Shown one piece after another: positions 32,725-41,763 of a DNA stretch of 64,000 nucleotides. The DNA comes from Flagellimonas abyssi (GTDB lineage: Bacteria > Bacteroidota > Bacteroidia > Flavobacteriales > Flavobacteriaceae), in assembly GCF_019457905.1 (NCBI RefSeq), contig NZ_JAHZSV010000001.1, forward strand, positions 124,001 through 188,000, in the 5' to 3' direction. The stretch's first letter is position 1; each line of letters starts with the position of its first letter. The notes below the pieces were generated by a model. It had not been told where the DNA came from. It searched no databases and worked only from the letters and a program-made list of their open reading frames with translations. Position numbers and translations under genes: made by a program.

Positions 32725-33597
32725 ATGTCCAACATTGGATTGATCATTGAAGAGCGTAGTAGGGATATTGGCGATTTTTTGGTAGGAAGATTGATTCCTT
32801 TCCGCAAGAAGCGTATGATCGGCCCTTTTATTTTTATCGACCATATGGGGCCTACAAAATTAGGACCTGAAAAGTATATGGACGTGGACCAGCATCCGCA
32901 CATGGGTCTTTCCACTTTGACATTTATGTTGGAAGGTGAGATCAACCACGAAGATAGCCTTGGGACCCATCAACGTATTAAACCCGGTTCCGTTAACTGG
33001 ATGACGGCAGGGAAGGGGGTCACCCATACCGAGAGAACACCACAAGATTTGCGCAACGGCAATACGTTTACAGCGCATGGTTATCAAATTTGGGTAGCAT
33101 TGCCAAAAGAATTGGAGGACATGGAACCTCAATTCCATCATATTGATGGCGAAGACATTCCCAAATGGACCGATGGCAGTACGGAATTTAAATTAGTTGC
33201 GGGCGAAGGTTACGGAAAAAAATCCCCGGTACCCGTGCATTCCAATCTTTTTATGGTAGAAGTAATGGCAAAGGAAGCGTATTCCTTGAATGTAAACGGT
33301 AACCTAAAAGGTGAAATTGGTATTTGTATCGTCGAAGGCGGCATTGAAGCCTGCGGAGAAACGGTTGGCGAAGGAAATATTCTGGTGTCAAAAGTAGAAG
33401 ATACCTGCAACATAAAACTAAAACCAAATACACATTTAATGTTGTTCGGGGGCGAACCTTTTCCAGAGGAACGCTATATTTATTGGAATTTTGTTTCTTC
33501 CAGTAAGGAAAAACTGGAACAAGCAAAAAAAGCATGGGCCGATAAAACCTTTCCCATGATGGAAAACGACAACACCTATGTGCCATTACCCAACTAA
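32725..33597 (+). CDS. Pirin-family protein
   Basis: This 290-residue cytoplasmic bicupin has the metal ligands of the N-terminal cupin visible in DQHPHMGLSTLTFMLEG (His pair) and GVTHTERTP (His, Glu). Pirins may act as iron-dependent quercetin dioxygenases or redox sensors. Length and the conserved SVNWMTAGKG match the family. The operon of exported proteins starts 41 bases downstream and could be read from the same promoter, but the functions look unrelated. Confidence 0.92.
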   Translation: MSNIGLIIEERSRDIGDFLVGRLIPFRKKRMIGPFIFIDHMGPTKLGPEKYMDVDQHPHMGLSTLTFMLEGEINHEDSLGTHQRIKPGSVNWMTAGKGVTHTERTPQDLRNGNTFTAHGYQIWVALPKELEDMEPQFHHIDGEDIPKWTDGSTEFKLVAGEGYGKKSPVPVHSNLFMVEVMAKEAYSLNVNGNLKGEIGICIVEGGIEACGETVGEGNILVSKVEDTCNIKLKPNTHLMLFGGEPFPEERYIYWNFVSSSKEKLEQAKKAWADKTFPMMENDNTYVPLPN

Positions 33598-33638
33598 AGA
33601 TAAACCAACTCGCTTAAATTTTAAGACAGAACCGACCA

Positions 33639-35120
33639 ATGCCGAACAGACCAAGTATTACCCCACTACTTTTATTACTTTTAATTTTTATTTCTTCCTG
33701 TAAAAAAGAAACACCAAAATCCCCGGAGGCTGAGCTCTATACAAAATACTGCGCCAGTTGCCACTTAGCTCCTAAATTGGACGAACTGCCCAAAGAAATA
33801 TGGAAAAAGTCAGTGCTTCCAGCCATGCTGGAGCGTATGGAAGTAGAAGGGATCAATGAAGGTGCAAATGCTGGAGCACCAGGCTTTAGACCAAAACTCA
33901 CCTTTGAAGAATGGGTGCAGATTCAGACCTACGTACTATCCAATGCGCCCGAACATTTGGAAGCGATAGATGTACCCAAGGCAGATACCTTGAACCAATT
34001 TGTGGCCAAGCCATATGCCGTTGATGAACAAAATGGTGGTATGATCACTTATTTGGAATTTCTTGAGGATAATAACCAAGTCCACTACGGAGATCTCACC
34101 GGAACTTTAGGGTCTTTTAATTTTGACCAAGAAGCCTCTGAACAAATCTATCAAGGCAAGACACCTATAACTTGGTACAGTAAAAAAGATTCCATGGAAA
34201 TTATCAGTGAGGTAGGAATCATCCGTCCATCCGAATTGGAAAAAGGAAAAATACTTCGCAAAATTGGAACGGATACCTTAGCTGTGGATCAAAGTTTTCA
34301 TAGGCCCGTCCATACTTTATTGGAAGATTTGAACGGTGACGGCAAAAATGAAATCGTCGTGAGCGAGTTCGGCAATGAATCCGGTCGGTTGTCACTTTTG
34401 ATCGAGAACGAATCTGGAGGGTATGACAAAAAAGTATTGCTCAACCTCCCTGGTGCCATACGTACTGTGGCAAAGGACATGAACAATGATGGCAAACTCG
34501 ATATTGTAGCCTTAATGACCCAAAGTAACGAGAGCATTACGGTTTTCCATCAGACTGAAGATTTAGTGTTTGAAGCTAAAAAACTTTTGGAGTTTAGTCC
34601 TTTGTTCGGAACAAGTTGGTTCGAAATAGTAGATTATAATGGGGATGGACTGGACGATATCATAACAGTTCAAGGGGATAATGCGGATATTTCGTATGTT
34701 CACAAACCCTACCATGGAATGCGAATCTACCTTAACAAGGGAGGCAACGAGTACGCTGAGTCCTATTTTTACCCAATGTACGGCGCTACAAGAGTGCTTT
34801 CTAGGGATTTTGACCAAGACGGTGACATAGATTTTGCCCTGATCAGTACATTTCCCAATTATATGGAGTTTCCAGAACGCTCCTTCGTGTATTTGGAAAA
34901 CAAGGACTCGGATGCGTATGAGTTTTCTACAAAAATATTGGAAGACCCCGCTTTGGCGCGTTGGTTTTTGATGGATGCTTCGGACATTGATGATGACGGT
35001 GACCTGGATATTGTACTTAGTTCATTGACCTTGGGCTTCACGCCGGTTCCCGATGTGTTGTCCGATCGATGGAACAACACCAATGTGGACATTATGCTCT
35101 TGGAAAATTTATTGCATTGA
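33639..35120 (+). CDS. Lipoprotein with cytochrome c and FG-GAP repeats
   Basis: This 493-residue lipoprotein has lipobox ISSC with Cys21. A small c-type haem domain follows: CASCH at Cys38, Cys41 and His42, with a possible distal Met in the following helix (LPAMLERM). From about 215 come VCBS/FG-GAP propeller repeats with Asp-rich calcium loops (LEDLNGDGKNEIV, DMNNDGKLDIV, DYNGDGLDDII, DQDGDIDFA, DIDDDGDLDIV). The combination suggests an envelope redox protein with an adhesive or binding propeller. The next gene's TTG start overlaps its stop codon, which indicates translational coupling. Confidence 0.88.
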   Translation: MPNRPSITPLLLLLLIFISSCKKETPKSPEAELYTKYCASCHLAPKLDELPKEIWKKSVLPAMLERMEVEGINEGANAGAPGFRPKLTFEEWVQIQTYVLSNAPEHLEAIDVPKADTLNQFVAKPYAVDEQNGGMITYLEFLEDNNQVHYGDLTGTLGSFNFDQEASEQIYQGKTPITWYSKKDSMEIISEVGIIRPSELEKGKILRKIGTDTLAVDQSFHRPVHTLLEDLNGDGKNEIVVSEFGNESGRLSLLIENESGGYDKKVLLNLPGAIRTVAKDMNNDGKLDIVALMTQSNESITVFHQTEDLVFEAKKLLEFSPLFGTSWFEIVDYNGDGLDDIITVQGDNADISYVHKPYHGMRIYLNKGGNEYAESYFYPMYGATRVLSRDFDQDGDIDFALISTFPNYMEFPERSFVYLENKDSDAYEFSTKILEDPALARWFLMDASDIDDDGDLDIVLSSLTLGFTPVPDVLSDRWNNTNVDIMLLENLLH

Positions 35121-35554
35121 AAAACTGTGTTTTCATACTGATCATTATTCTGGCGGGATGTTCATCAAAAGAAGATGAAACAAAGCCCAAAAAAAAATAT
35201 GATTGGTACGGACATGAAGTCACGGCTTCTGCCTATAACTCCGTATTTTGGCAAACGGATAGTATCAACCCTTCCGTTGCGGCTTGGGGAGATACCTTAA
35301 AACCTGGCATGAAAGTCATCGCAGTATCCAGGGACCTGATCAAAAAAGGATTTACACACAATACCATGGTTAAAATTGATACGTTCCCAGATACCTTTTA
35401 CGTGAAGGACAAAATGCATTGGCGTTGGCGAAACCGCATTGATATTTACATGGGAAAAGATGTAAAAAAAGCTAGGGAATGGGGCAGAAAAAAACTGATC
35501 ATTTGCTACGCCGTTCCCATTGATTCTATAAATACTCCGAATGAAAAAGACTAG
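35117..35554 (+). CDS. 3D-domain lipoprotein
   Basis: The start is placed at TTG 35117, overlapping the TGA of the previous gene; it gives 145 residues with lipobox LAGC. An upstream ATG at 35069 would put 16 charged residues before the signal. The 3D domain (double-psi barrel related to RlpA and MltA) has the three aspartates that name it: in FWQTDSINPSVAAWGD, in IAVSRDL and in RIDIYMGKD. Proteins of this fold bind or cleave glycan strands. The amidase gene starts inside its last codons (14-base overlap), so products of both probably act together on the cell wall. Confidence 0.85.
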   Translation: MKNCVFILIIILAGCSSKEDETKPKKKYDWYGHEVTASAYNSVFWQTDSINPSVAAWGDTLKPGMKVIAVSRDLIKKGFTHNTMVKIDTFPDTFYVKDKMHWRWRNRIDIYMGKDVKKAREWGRKKLIICYAVPIDSINTPNEKD

Positions 35555-36200
35555 TTTAATTGTATGGGCCTTGGCCTTGGGAGCATGTTCCATCCAAAAG
35601 GAGATTGTGGATATTCCCATTATTTTTGATGAACAACGCGTGGAACTGACCAAAGAATACTTGTTGAACAGGTACGAGTTAAAGCAGGACACCCCGGAAA
35701 TCACGCCTAAAATGGTAGTGCTACATTGGACGGCTATTCCATCCTTAAAAAAATCGTTCGAAGCTTTCAACCGGTCTACCTTACCCAACTGGCGCCCCGA
35801 TTTGGTAAACGTGAGCGGACTAAATGTAAGCTCCCATTTTTTGGTGGACCAAGATGGGACCATTTACCGATTGATGCCGGAAACCACCATGGCAAGGCAC
35901 ACTATTGGATTGAACCATTGTGCCATAGGAATAGAGAATGTTGGAGGTACAGAAGGATTGCCATTGACCAAAAAACAGTTGCGCTCCAATATTTATCTGG
36001 TGAACTATTTAGCATCAAAATATGACATTGATTATGTAATCGGTCACCAAGAATACACGCTTTTTGAAGGACATCCACTTTGGTTGGAAGTTGATGATGG
36101 TTATCGTACCGAAAAGACAGATCCAGGAATGGATTTTGTTGAAAAGGTTCGAAATGCCACTAAAAAATTTAACTTTAAACCTGTTCCAACAAAAAAATAA
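35541..36200 (+). CDS. N-acetylmuramoyl-L-alanine amidase (Amidase_2)
   Basis: This 219-residue lipoprotein has lipobox GAC near residue 15. The zinc amidase fold has His62 in VVLHWTA and ARHTIGLNHCAIGIENVG for a second zinc ligand and catalytic Glu. VIGHQEY and KTDPG near the C-terminus match the amidase/PGRP signature, including the last ligand. It cleaves the bond between MurNAc and L-Ala in peptidoglycan. It overlaps the 3D-domain gene by 14 bases and the M14 peptidase gene by one base (TAATG), a tightly coupled cell-wall set. Confidence 0.92.
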   Translation: MKKTSLIVWALALGACSIQKEIVDIPIIFDEQRVELTKEYLLNRYELKQDTPEITPKMVVLHWTAIPSLKKSFEAFNRSTLPNWRPDLVNVSGLNVSSHFLVDQDGTIYRLMPETTMARHTIGLNHCAIGIENVGGTEGLPLTKKQLRSNIYLVNYLASKYDIDYVIGHQEYTLFEGHPLWLEVDDGYRTEKTDPGMDFVEKVRNATKKFNFKPVPTKK

Positions 36201-37648
36201 TGATAAAGCAACTTTTTCTTTCGGCTGTCTTCCTTCTAGTTTGTAATGTGCAGGCTCAGGACGAACTTACCTCCAAGCTATACGAAACATATGATGATTA
36301 CAAAGAATCGAGCATCGGGAAACGGAGGATAAAACACGCCGACATTCAACCCTTGATCGAAAAATTCAAGGCGAACCCTAAATTTGAAGTCCAAAAAGTA
36401 GGAGAGTCCATTCAAGGGCGGGATTTACACTTGGTAAGCATTGGTTCCGGGGACAGCAATATATTTTTATGGTCCCAAATGCACGGTGACGAGCCCACGG
36501 CCACCCAAGCTATTTTTGACATCCTTAATTTTTTGGATGCCCCTGAATTCAAGGAAGAGAAGGAAGCAATCCTATCCAAGTTAAAACTTCACTTTTTACC
36601 AATGCTCAACCCAGATGGCGCCGAAGTATTTACGAGAAGAAATGCCTTGGGAATCGATATCAATCGGGATGCTCTGCGGTTACAGTCGCCCGAAGGGCAA
36701 ACGTTGAAGCGTCTCCGAGATAGTTTGGATGCCGATTTTGGTTTTAACCTTCATGATCAGAGCAAGTACTACAATGCGGAACGGACCGATAAGCCGGCGA
36801 CTATTTCCTATCTCGCCACAGCGTATAATTACGAGAAGGACATCAACGATGTTAGGGCCAATGCCATGAAAGTGATTGTTTTTATGGATAAGATCATTCA
36901 AAATTATGCGCCGGGGCAAGTTGGAAGATACAGCGATGATTTTGAGCCACGTGCCTTCGGTGACAACATTGCCAAATGGGGCACTAGCCTTATTTTAATC
37001 GAATCCGGAGGTTATCCCGGCGACCCAGAGAAACAAGAAATCCGTAAGCTTAACTACGTTTCCATTCTTTCGGCCTTGTACACTATTGCCAACCAATCGT
37101 ACAAGGGTATTCCCATTGAGGATTACGAAAAAATTCCCCACAACAATCGTATGTTGTTCGATTTGAAGATAGAGAACGTTACCTATGAGCTTTTGGGCAA
37201 TGACTATATTATTGATTTGGGGATAATTAACTACGAGGTAGATTTAAAAGACCACAACGAGTTCTATTACAAAAGTTCGGTTGCCGACCAAGGAGATTTA
37301 TCAACTTATTACGCCTACAAAACCTTTGATGCGGAAGGTTATACCATTGTTCAGCCTAAGGTGGCCAAGGTGGCACGAATCGATAATCCCATGCAGTTGT
37401 TGCAGGATGGTGTGGCCTATGTAAAAACGGAGAAGCCGGAAAAAAGCACTTTTGTACACTTTCCGTTGATATTGGTAGATGAGAAATTTGAATTAAAAAG
37501 TTTTAGCATGCAACCGGGAGCAAACCCGACATTCTTTCTAAAGAAAGATGGAAAGTTGACCCATGCCGTGGTCAATGGATTTTTGATAGACCTTTCCAAG
37601 CCTTTGGAACAACAGAATACAGGAAACGGCCTGATTAACGGCAAATAG
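36200..37648 (+). CDS. Exported M14-family metallocarboxypeptidase
   Basis: This 482-residue protein has a signal peptide (VCNVQA-Q). The M14 zinc site is visible: His95 and Glu98 in MHGDEPT, and His185 in GFNLHDQS. The substrate-binding Arg is in GIDINRD (Arg156), and Glu268 in LILIESGGYPGD is the catalytic acid. The C-terminal 170 residues are an accessory beta domain. Given the adjacent amidase, peptide stems from peptidoglycan are plausible substrates. That is inference; dietary-type peptides remain possible. Its start overlaps the amidase stop. Confidence 0.9.
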   Translation: MIKQLFLSAVFLLVCNVQAQDELTSKLYETYDDYKESSIGKRRIKHADIQPLIEKFKANPKFEVQKVGESIQGRDLHLVSIGSGDSNIFLWSQMHGDEPTATQAIFDILNFLDAPEFKEEKEAILSKLKLHFLPMLNPDGAEVFTRRNALGIDINRDALRLQSPEGQTLKRLRDSLDADFGFNLHDQSKYYNAERTDKPATISYLATAYNYEKDINDVRANAMKVIVFMDKIIQNYAPGQVGRYSDDFEPRAFGDNIAKWGTSLILIESGGYPGDPEKQEIRKLNYVSILSALYTIANQSYKGIPIEDYEKIPHNNRMLFDLKIENVTYELLGNDYIIDLGIINYEVDLKDHNEFYYKSSVADQGDLSTYYAYKTFDAEGYTIVQPKVAKVARIDNPMQLLQDGVAYVKTEKPEKSTFVHFPLILVDEKFELKSFSMQPGANPTFFLKKDGKLTHAVVNGFLIDLSKPLEQQNTGNGLINGK

Positions 37649-37686
37649 ATTTTAGAAATAGTAAATAACCCTTTTAGCACATAAAA

Positions 37687-38286
37687 ATGAAGAAACAGAT
37701 TTTAGTAGGATTATGCCTGTTGGCAGCACAATTGACTTTTGCACAAGAGTCCATTACTCTTTTTAACGGTGAAAACCTCGATGGTTGGATCAATCATGGA
37801 GAAGAAAAGTGGTTTGTGGAAGATGGAGAGCTCATCTGCGAAAGCGGTCCTAAGGGTGAATATGGCTATTTGTCCACAGACAAATTCTACAAGGATTTTG
37901 AGTTGACCTTGGAGTTTAAACAAGAGGCAGACGGTAACAGTGGTGTTTTTATCCGTTCCACTTTTGAAGGTACCAAAGTAACCGGTTGGCAAGTAGAGGT
38001 TGCCCCTCCAGGAAAAGATACTGGTGGAATCTACGAATCTTACGGTCGTGGTTGGTTGATAAAGCCCGACCCAGAAAAAGACAAAGCCCTAAAAATGGGG
38101 GAGTGGAACACCATGAAAATCCGTGTGGAAGGTCCCGAGGTAACTTCTTGGCTCAATGGAGTTGAAATGGTTCATCTGGAAGATGAAAAAATTGGAGAGG
38201 GCGAAGGTGCCATCGCATTACAGATCCATGATGGAGGTGGTATTCGCGTAAAATGGCGAAACATAGAACTTATCCCCTTGGATTAA
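37687..38286 (+). CDS. DUF1080 exported protein
   Basis: This 199-residue secreted protein has a signal peptide (cut after FA-Q). The whole mature part is a DUF1080 (3-keto-disaccharide hydrolase, LamG-like) sandwich: ITLFNGENLDGWINHGEEKW, FYKDFELTLEFKQEADGNSG, VFIRS and IRVKWRNIELIPL. DUF1080 proteins bind or hydrolyse oxidised sugars. It is 38 bases after the M14 gene and ends at a two-way terminator, facing a second DUF1080 gene. Confidence 0.9.
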   Translation: MKKQILVGLCLLAAQLTFAQESITLFNGENLDGWINHGEEKWFVEDGELICESGPKGEYGYLSTDKFYKDFELTLEFKQEADGNSGVFIRSTFEGTKVTGWQVEVAPPGKDTGGIYESYGRGWLIKPDPEKDKALKMGEWNTMKIRVEGPEVTSWLNGVEMVHLEDEKIGEGEGAIALQIHDGGGIRVKWRNIELIPLD

Positions 38287-38294
38287 GAAAAAAG

Positions 38295-38326
38295 AAAAGC
38301 CCGATTGCTATAATCGGGCTTTTTTT
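38295..38326. terminator. Two-way terminator between convergent DUF1080 genes
   Basis: AAAAGCCCGATT, a short loop and AATCGGGCTTTTTTT. T-runs can be formed on both strands. It lies between the plus-strand gene ending at 38286 and the minus-strand gene ending at 38344. Confidence 0.88.
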
Positions 38327-38343
38327 ATATGAATGCTGAATTC

Positions 38344-39291
38344 TTAATTCTTTAATGGGGTCACTTCAAAAGCTCTATACTCAATAGGTCCGTGATCTCC
38401 CTGAATCATGAATGGGCCAGGCTCACCTTCTTTACTGTCCAAAGCTCCTCCTGTAATCCCGGGAATAGTGGCATCGGAAATAACGGTTTTCCCGTTAAGC
38501 GTTACCGTTACCCTTCGTCCTATCAAGGTAATATCGTATGTCTGCCATTCACCTGCTGGTTTGGACGCATTCTGATTGGGTTCCAAAAAGCCGTAAACAC
38601 CGCCCAAATAGATATCGGCAGGTTCCAAACCTTCACTATCCACAATTTGAACTTCGTAGCGACCGCGCAAATAAACCCCGCTATTGCTACCTTCTGGGTA
38701 ACGGAATTCTACATGTAGTTTAAAGTCTTGGAATTTTTCATCAGTAATTAAATTGGAACCTGATTCTGGACTAGTTAAAATACCATCCTTTATCACCCAT
38801 TGGTTCTTTTCGCCATCTACATGCCAGCCCGTAAGATCCTTTCCGTTGAACACCTCAATAGTTTTTCCCCATTTTGGATTTTCGGTATAAGCCAGTTCAG
38901 GTGCCTTAACTCCGGTCCAATTGATGATGGAACCATCGGTGTAGATCATTGTACCTTTCAATTCTTCACCATCCAATTCACCATGGAAAATCATATCGCT
39001 GCCTTTTGGTTCCCACTGATTGGGGATACTAAAAGTGAATTTGTTTTCTCCATAGGTTTCCACTTCGGCAATGGGTCGTGCGCTACCAAAAGCAAACACA
39101 AAACGCCCCAATAAAGTAGCGTTTCCGGAGTGTCTAATTTCCAACCAAGAAGGGGAGGTCTTGCCCATAAAATCCGTTTCCAAATCCCACCGTCCCTCTA
39201 ACGGACTGATGTGTTGGGCATAAAGACTACTCGCAAAACCTAAGAATAGGGTGCAAATGAAGGTGTAAATCGTTTTTCTAGGGTTAATCAT
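38344..39291 (-). CDS. DUF1080 exported protein with an N-terminal extra domain
   Basis: The start is set at ATG 39291 (MINPRKTIYTFICTLFL), which gives 315 residues with a signal peptide cut after YA-Q. Residues about 25-130 form an extra beta domain (ISPLEGRWDLETDFMGKTSP, NQWEPKGSDMIFHGELDG) seen ahead of DUF1080 in many Bacteroidota. From about 140 the DUF1080 sandwich has IEVFNGKDLTGWHVDG, FRYPEGSNSGVYLRGRYEVQ and ITLIGRRVTVTLNGK. It probably acts on 3-keto-glycosides. Its neighbour in the opposite direction is a shorter DUF1080 protein. Confidence 0.9.
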   Translation of the reverse strand: MINPRKTIYTFICTLFLGFASSLYAQHISPLEGRWDLETDFMGKTSPSWLEIRHSGNATLLGRFVFAFGSARPIAEVETYGENKFTFSIPNQWEPKGSDMIFHGELDGEELKGTMIYTDGSIINWTGVKAPELAYTENPKWGKTIEVFNGKDLTGWHVDGEKNQWVIKDGILTSPESGSNLITDEKFQDFKLHVEFRYPEGSNSGVYLRGRYEVQIVDSEGLEPADIYLGGVYGFLEPNQNASKPAGEWQTYDITLIGRRVTVTLNGKTVISDATIPGITGGALDSKEGEPGPFMIQGDHGPIEYRAFEVTPLKN

Positions 39292-39363
39292 AGTTATGTT
39301 CAGTTTATTGCTGAACAAGATACGTATAATCCTAAAATTAGCTGTTCAGGCAAGTCAGCTGAT

Positions 39364-40452
39364 TTACTCGCAACCTCCCGTAAAGCCTTTAGCGCTGAAT
39401 CTGGTCTGTACAGCTCCCTGTAAGCCATTGTGGGTAAGCTGAATAACCAAGTTGCTTTCGCCACTACCATCACGTTTTGGTGTACAATATTCGAACAGAT
39501 AATAGCTTCCAGCTTGTTCCTCTACGCGTTCGGATATATCGTTAAAAGTGTTTTCCAACTCTTCGGAGTTGCTGGCGAACACACTGGCTGTTTTCCCGAT
39601 TTGCTCTAAAACTTCGGTGTCGATTTCGGCACCAAGTCCAATAGAGAAGAAAGAAATGTTTCTATCCGCTTCCTCTACGGCACGAAGGGCGTCGGACTCC
39701 CTATAACGAGAGGCTTGGTCGGTACCATCGGTGAATAATACCACGGAAGCAGCGTTGATCACATCAGAATTTTCATCCAGTAAATCCTCGGCAATGTTTG
39801 TTGATTTGATTACCGCACCATACAAATCTGTTGATGGGTCACTGCTGATGTCCGTTGTGATTCCGTCCACAGAAGCGATTAGTTCTTCAACAGAAAACGT
39901 CAATGGGTTCAATAGGTGAAGTTCATCCTCTCCATCAAACCAATAAATGGCCATTCTGAAGGATTCTGAACCAGACGCGGGCATTACATTATTGATAAAA
40001 CTTGTGGTAGCTACTTTTAATTCATCCAGACTACTTTCCAAAACACTGTTGCTCAAATCCAATACCAAGAGGGTATTGTTGTTGAACACCTGTGAATTAG
40101 GGGAAATCCGTGCGAAGGACTCCGATGATGATATGGAGTTAAAACAATCATCGTTCCTACCTTGTTCATAAATCGAGAATTGGTCAGCGGATAGACCCGA
40201 AATAGGATTGCCCATAAGGTCGGACACTCTAAAAAGAACAGAGACCTTACCGGGTTGGGTGGTATATTCATCCTGAATGGACAATAGAATCTCATTTTCA
40301 TCAAAACCTAGGCAATCATCCGGCTCTTCTCCAAGACCAAGCTCCCTGTCATCAATGTCAAAACTCACATCGTCGTCAGCATTTCCACAAGAGAATAAAA
40401 TAAGTCCAAGGGATATAAGGAAAGTAAATCGAAGTATATTTTTCATTTTCAT
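39364..40452 (-). CDS. VWA-domain lipoprotein
   Basis: This 362-residue lipoprotein has lipobox LFSC with Cys22 and an acidic stretch after it. An Ig-like part (residues about 55-115, VLFRVSDLMGNPISGLSADQ) precedes a von Willebrand A domain. The MIDAS metal motif DLSNS is in LLVLDLSNSVLE, and VVLFTDGTD and FFSIGLGAEID are the other VWA strands. Such proteins bind partners or surfaces through a metal ion. No operon partner is obvious. A second possible ATG lies at 40446. Confidence 0.88.
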   Translation of the reverse strand: MKMKNILRFTFLISLGLILFSCGNADDDVSFDIDDRELGLGEEPDDCLGFDENEILLSIQDEYTTQPGKVSVLFRVSDLMGNPISGLSADQFSIYEQGRNDDCFNSISSSESFARISPNSQVFNNNTLLVLDLSNSVLESSLDELKVATTSFINNVMPASGSESFRMAIYWFDGEDELHLLNPLTFSVEELIASVDGITTDISSDPSTDLYGAVIKSTNIAEDLLDENSDVINAASVVLFTDGTDQASRYRESDALRAVEEADRNISFFSIGLGAEIDTEVLEQIGKTASVFASNSEELENTFNDISERVEEQAGSYYLFEYCTPKRDGSGESNLVIQLTHNGLQGAVQTRFSAKGFTGGCE

Positions 40453-40661
40453 ATAAGTTAAGGTTCTGCATGCAAAACGCCGAATTTAAAGGAAAAGTAT
40501 GTATGACGGCCAGAATTAAATTAAAGAAAAGTTAAAAGAAATTCCTGCTTGTTAAAATGACAGGCGTTCGGGCAATTTTTAATATTTTCACCTTTTAATA
40601 TAACCTACCAGCCTATCTAACCAAGATTCAAAACAAACAATAACGCTAATAGGTTGATATT

Positions 40662-40913
40662 ATGACTATACTATTGTTCGGGGCTACCAAAGATATTATT
40701 GGAACTCCAACGTTGTCCGTGCCCACGGCAAGCTTGTCCGGAAAAAAAATACCCAATACTGTAGGTGAACTCAAAAAATTTTTGGAAAATACGTATCCAG
40801 AACTCAAATCCATACCGCAGGTGACCGTTGCCGTGAATCAAAATTACGCATCGGATGGTGACAAAATCAATTCGTATGACGAAATTGCACTGATACCGCC
40901 ACCGCAGGTATGA
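40662..40913 (+). CDS. moaD: MoaD/ThiS-family sulfur carrier lacking the C-terminal Gly-Gly
   Basis: This 83-residue ubiquitin-like protein has the MoaD pattern: MTILLFGATKDIIGTPTLSV, TVGELKKFLENTYPELKSI, VAVNQNYASDGDKINSYDEI and ALIPPPQV. Family members end in Gly-Gly, which MoeB adenylates and which carries the sulfur in molybdopterin synthesis. Here the reading frame ends PPPQV. Shifting the frame at the last proline codons gives a -AG- before ATG ATA, which hints at a small deletion. No moaE gene follows. mobA starts 16 bases downstream. It may be inactive or a carrier with another role. Confidence 0.75.
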   Translation: MTILLFGATKDIIGTPTLSVPTASLSGKKIPNTVGELKKFLENTYPELKSIPQVTVAVNQNYASDGDKINSYDEIALIPPPQV

Positions 40914-40929
40914 TAGTTAAAACAAAATC

Positions 40930-41562
40930 TTGAATCCAGAAGACAGCACCAAAACCGCAAACCATGCGCCCCAATTATTTGGGCTGGTGCTGTCCGGCGG
41001 CAAAAGTTCAAGAATGGGCAAGGACAAGGGACTTGTAAATTATCATGGAACTCCTCAGCGGGAATATTTGTACTTCCTGTTAAAAAAGGTCTGCGATAGT
41101 GTTTTTCTGAGTATACGACAAGAACAGTTACCAGAAACTCCAACAAGCTTTAAGACCGTTGTGGACCAAGATAAATACAACGGTCCCTTTAATGGTATAA
41201 TGAGCGCTTTTGACGCCCACCCAAATGTTGGATGGTTGGTGATTGCCTGTGATTTACCGTTCATGGACCTACCGTCGTTACAGCAATTGATAGGGAAAAG
41301 AAACTCTGAAAAATCTGCAACCGCCTTTAAAAACCCCGATACGGGCAATCCTGAACCCCTGTGCTGTATTTGGGAACCGAAAGGATTGAAGGAAGCTCTT
41401 GATTTTCTAAAGAATTCCGATTATCCAAGCCCAAAACAATTTCTAATGGATGCTGGGATTTTACTTGTTCAGCCTAAAAATAAGCAAGTGTTGTTCAATG
41501 CCAACTCATTGTCGGACTATAAATTTGTAAAAAGTAAGCTAAAGGAGCAGGAGGGAGGTTAG
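40930..41562 (+). CDS. mobA: Molybdenum cofactor guanylyltransferase
   Basis: This 210-residue cytoplasmic enzyme transfers GMP from GTP to molybdopterin. The nucleotidyltransferase signature LVLSGGKSSRMGKDKGLV is at about 18-35, with WLVIACDLPFMD (metal-binding Asp) near 97. The gene begins with TTG at 40930, because no ATG or GTG is available before the signature. It follows the MoaD-like gene by 16 bases, and its stop overlaps the end of a small minus-strand ORF. Confidence 0.88.
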   Translation: MNPEDSTKTANHAPQLFGLVLSGGKSSRMGKDKGLVNYHGTPQREYLYFLLKKVCDSVFLSIRQEQLPETPTSFKTVVDQDKYNGPFNGIMSAFDAHPNVGWLVIACDLPFMDLPSLQQLIGKRNSEKSATAFKNPDTGNPEPLCCIWEPKGLKEALDFLKNSDYPSPKQFLMDAGILLVQPKNKQVLFNANSLSDYKFVKSKLKEQEGG

Positions 41563-41705
41563 TTTTTTGGAAATGCCCTTTTATGATTGTCCAGATCTAA
41601 GGTTTCAAAATCTTGGAAAGTTCCACAAGAAATCTGTCTTTTCACCAGTGATTTGGATTTCTTCCTTTTTGTGCGTGATTCTATTTCTTTGTTCAAGTAA
41701 TTCAT
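41559..41705 (-). CDS. 48-residue basic small protein
   Basis: The ATG at 41705 opens a frame that starts MNYLNKEIESRTKRKKSKSL and ends KRAFPKN. It is very basic in its first half and acidic (FQDFETLDLDN) in the second, with one Cys. Its stop overlaps the mobA stop by a few bases on the opposite strand. It is too short for a domain call; a nucleic-acid-binding or ribosome-associated role is only a guess from charge. It fills the otherwise empty gap between mobA and the GntR gene. Confidence 0.4.
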   Translation of the reverse strand: MNYLNKEIESRTKRKKSKSLVKRQISCGTFQDFETLDLDNHKRAFPKN

Positions 41706-41763
41706 GGTGAATTATTTTACCTAAAAACGAAATTAGAATTATTTTAGTATGACAATCAGAAGA

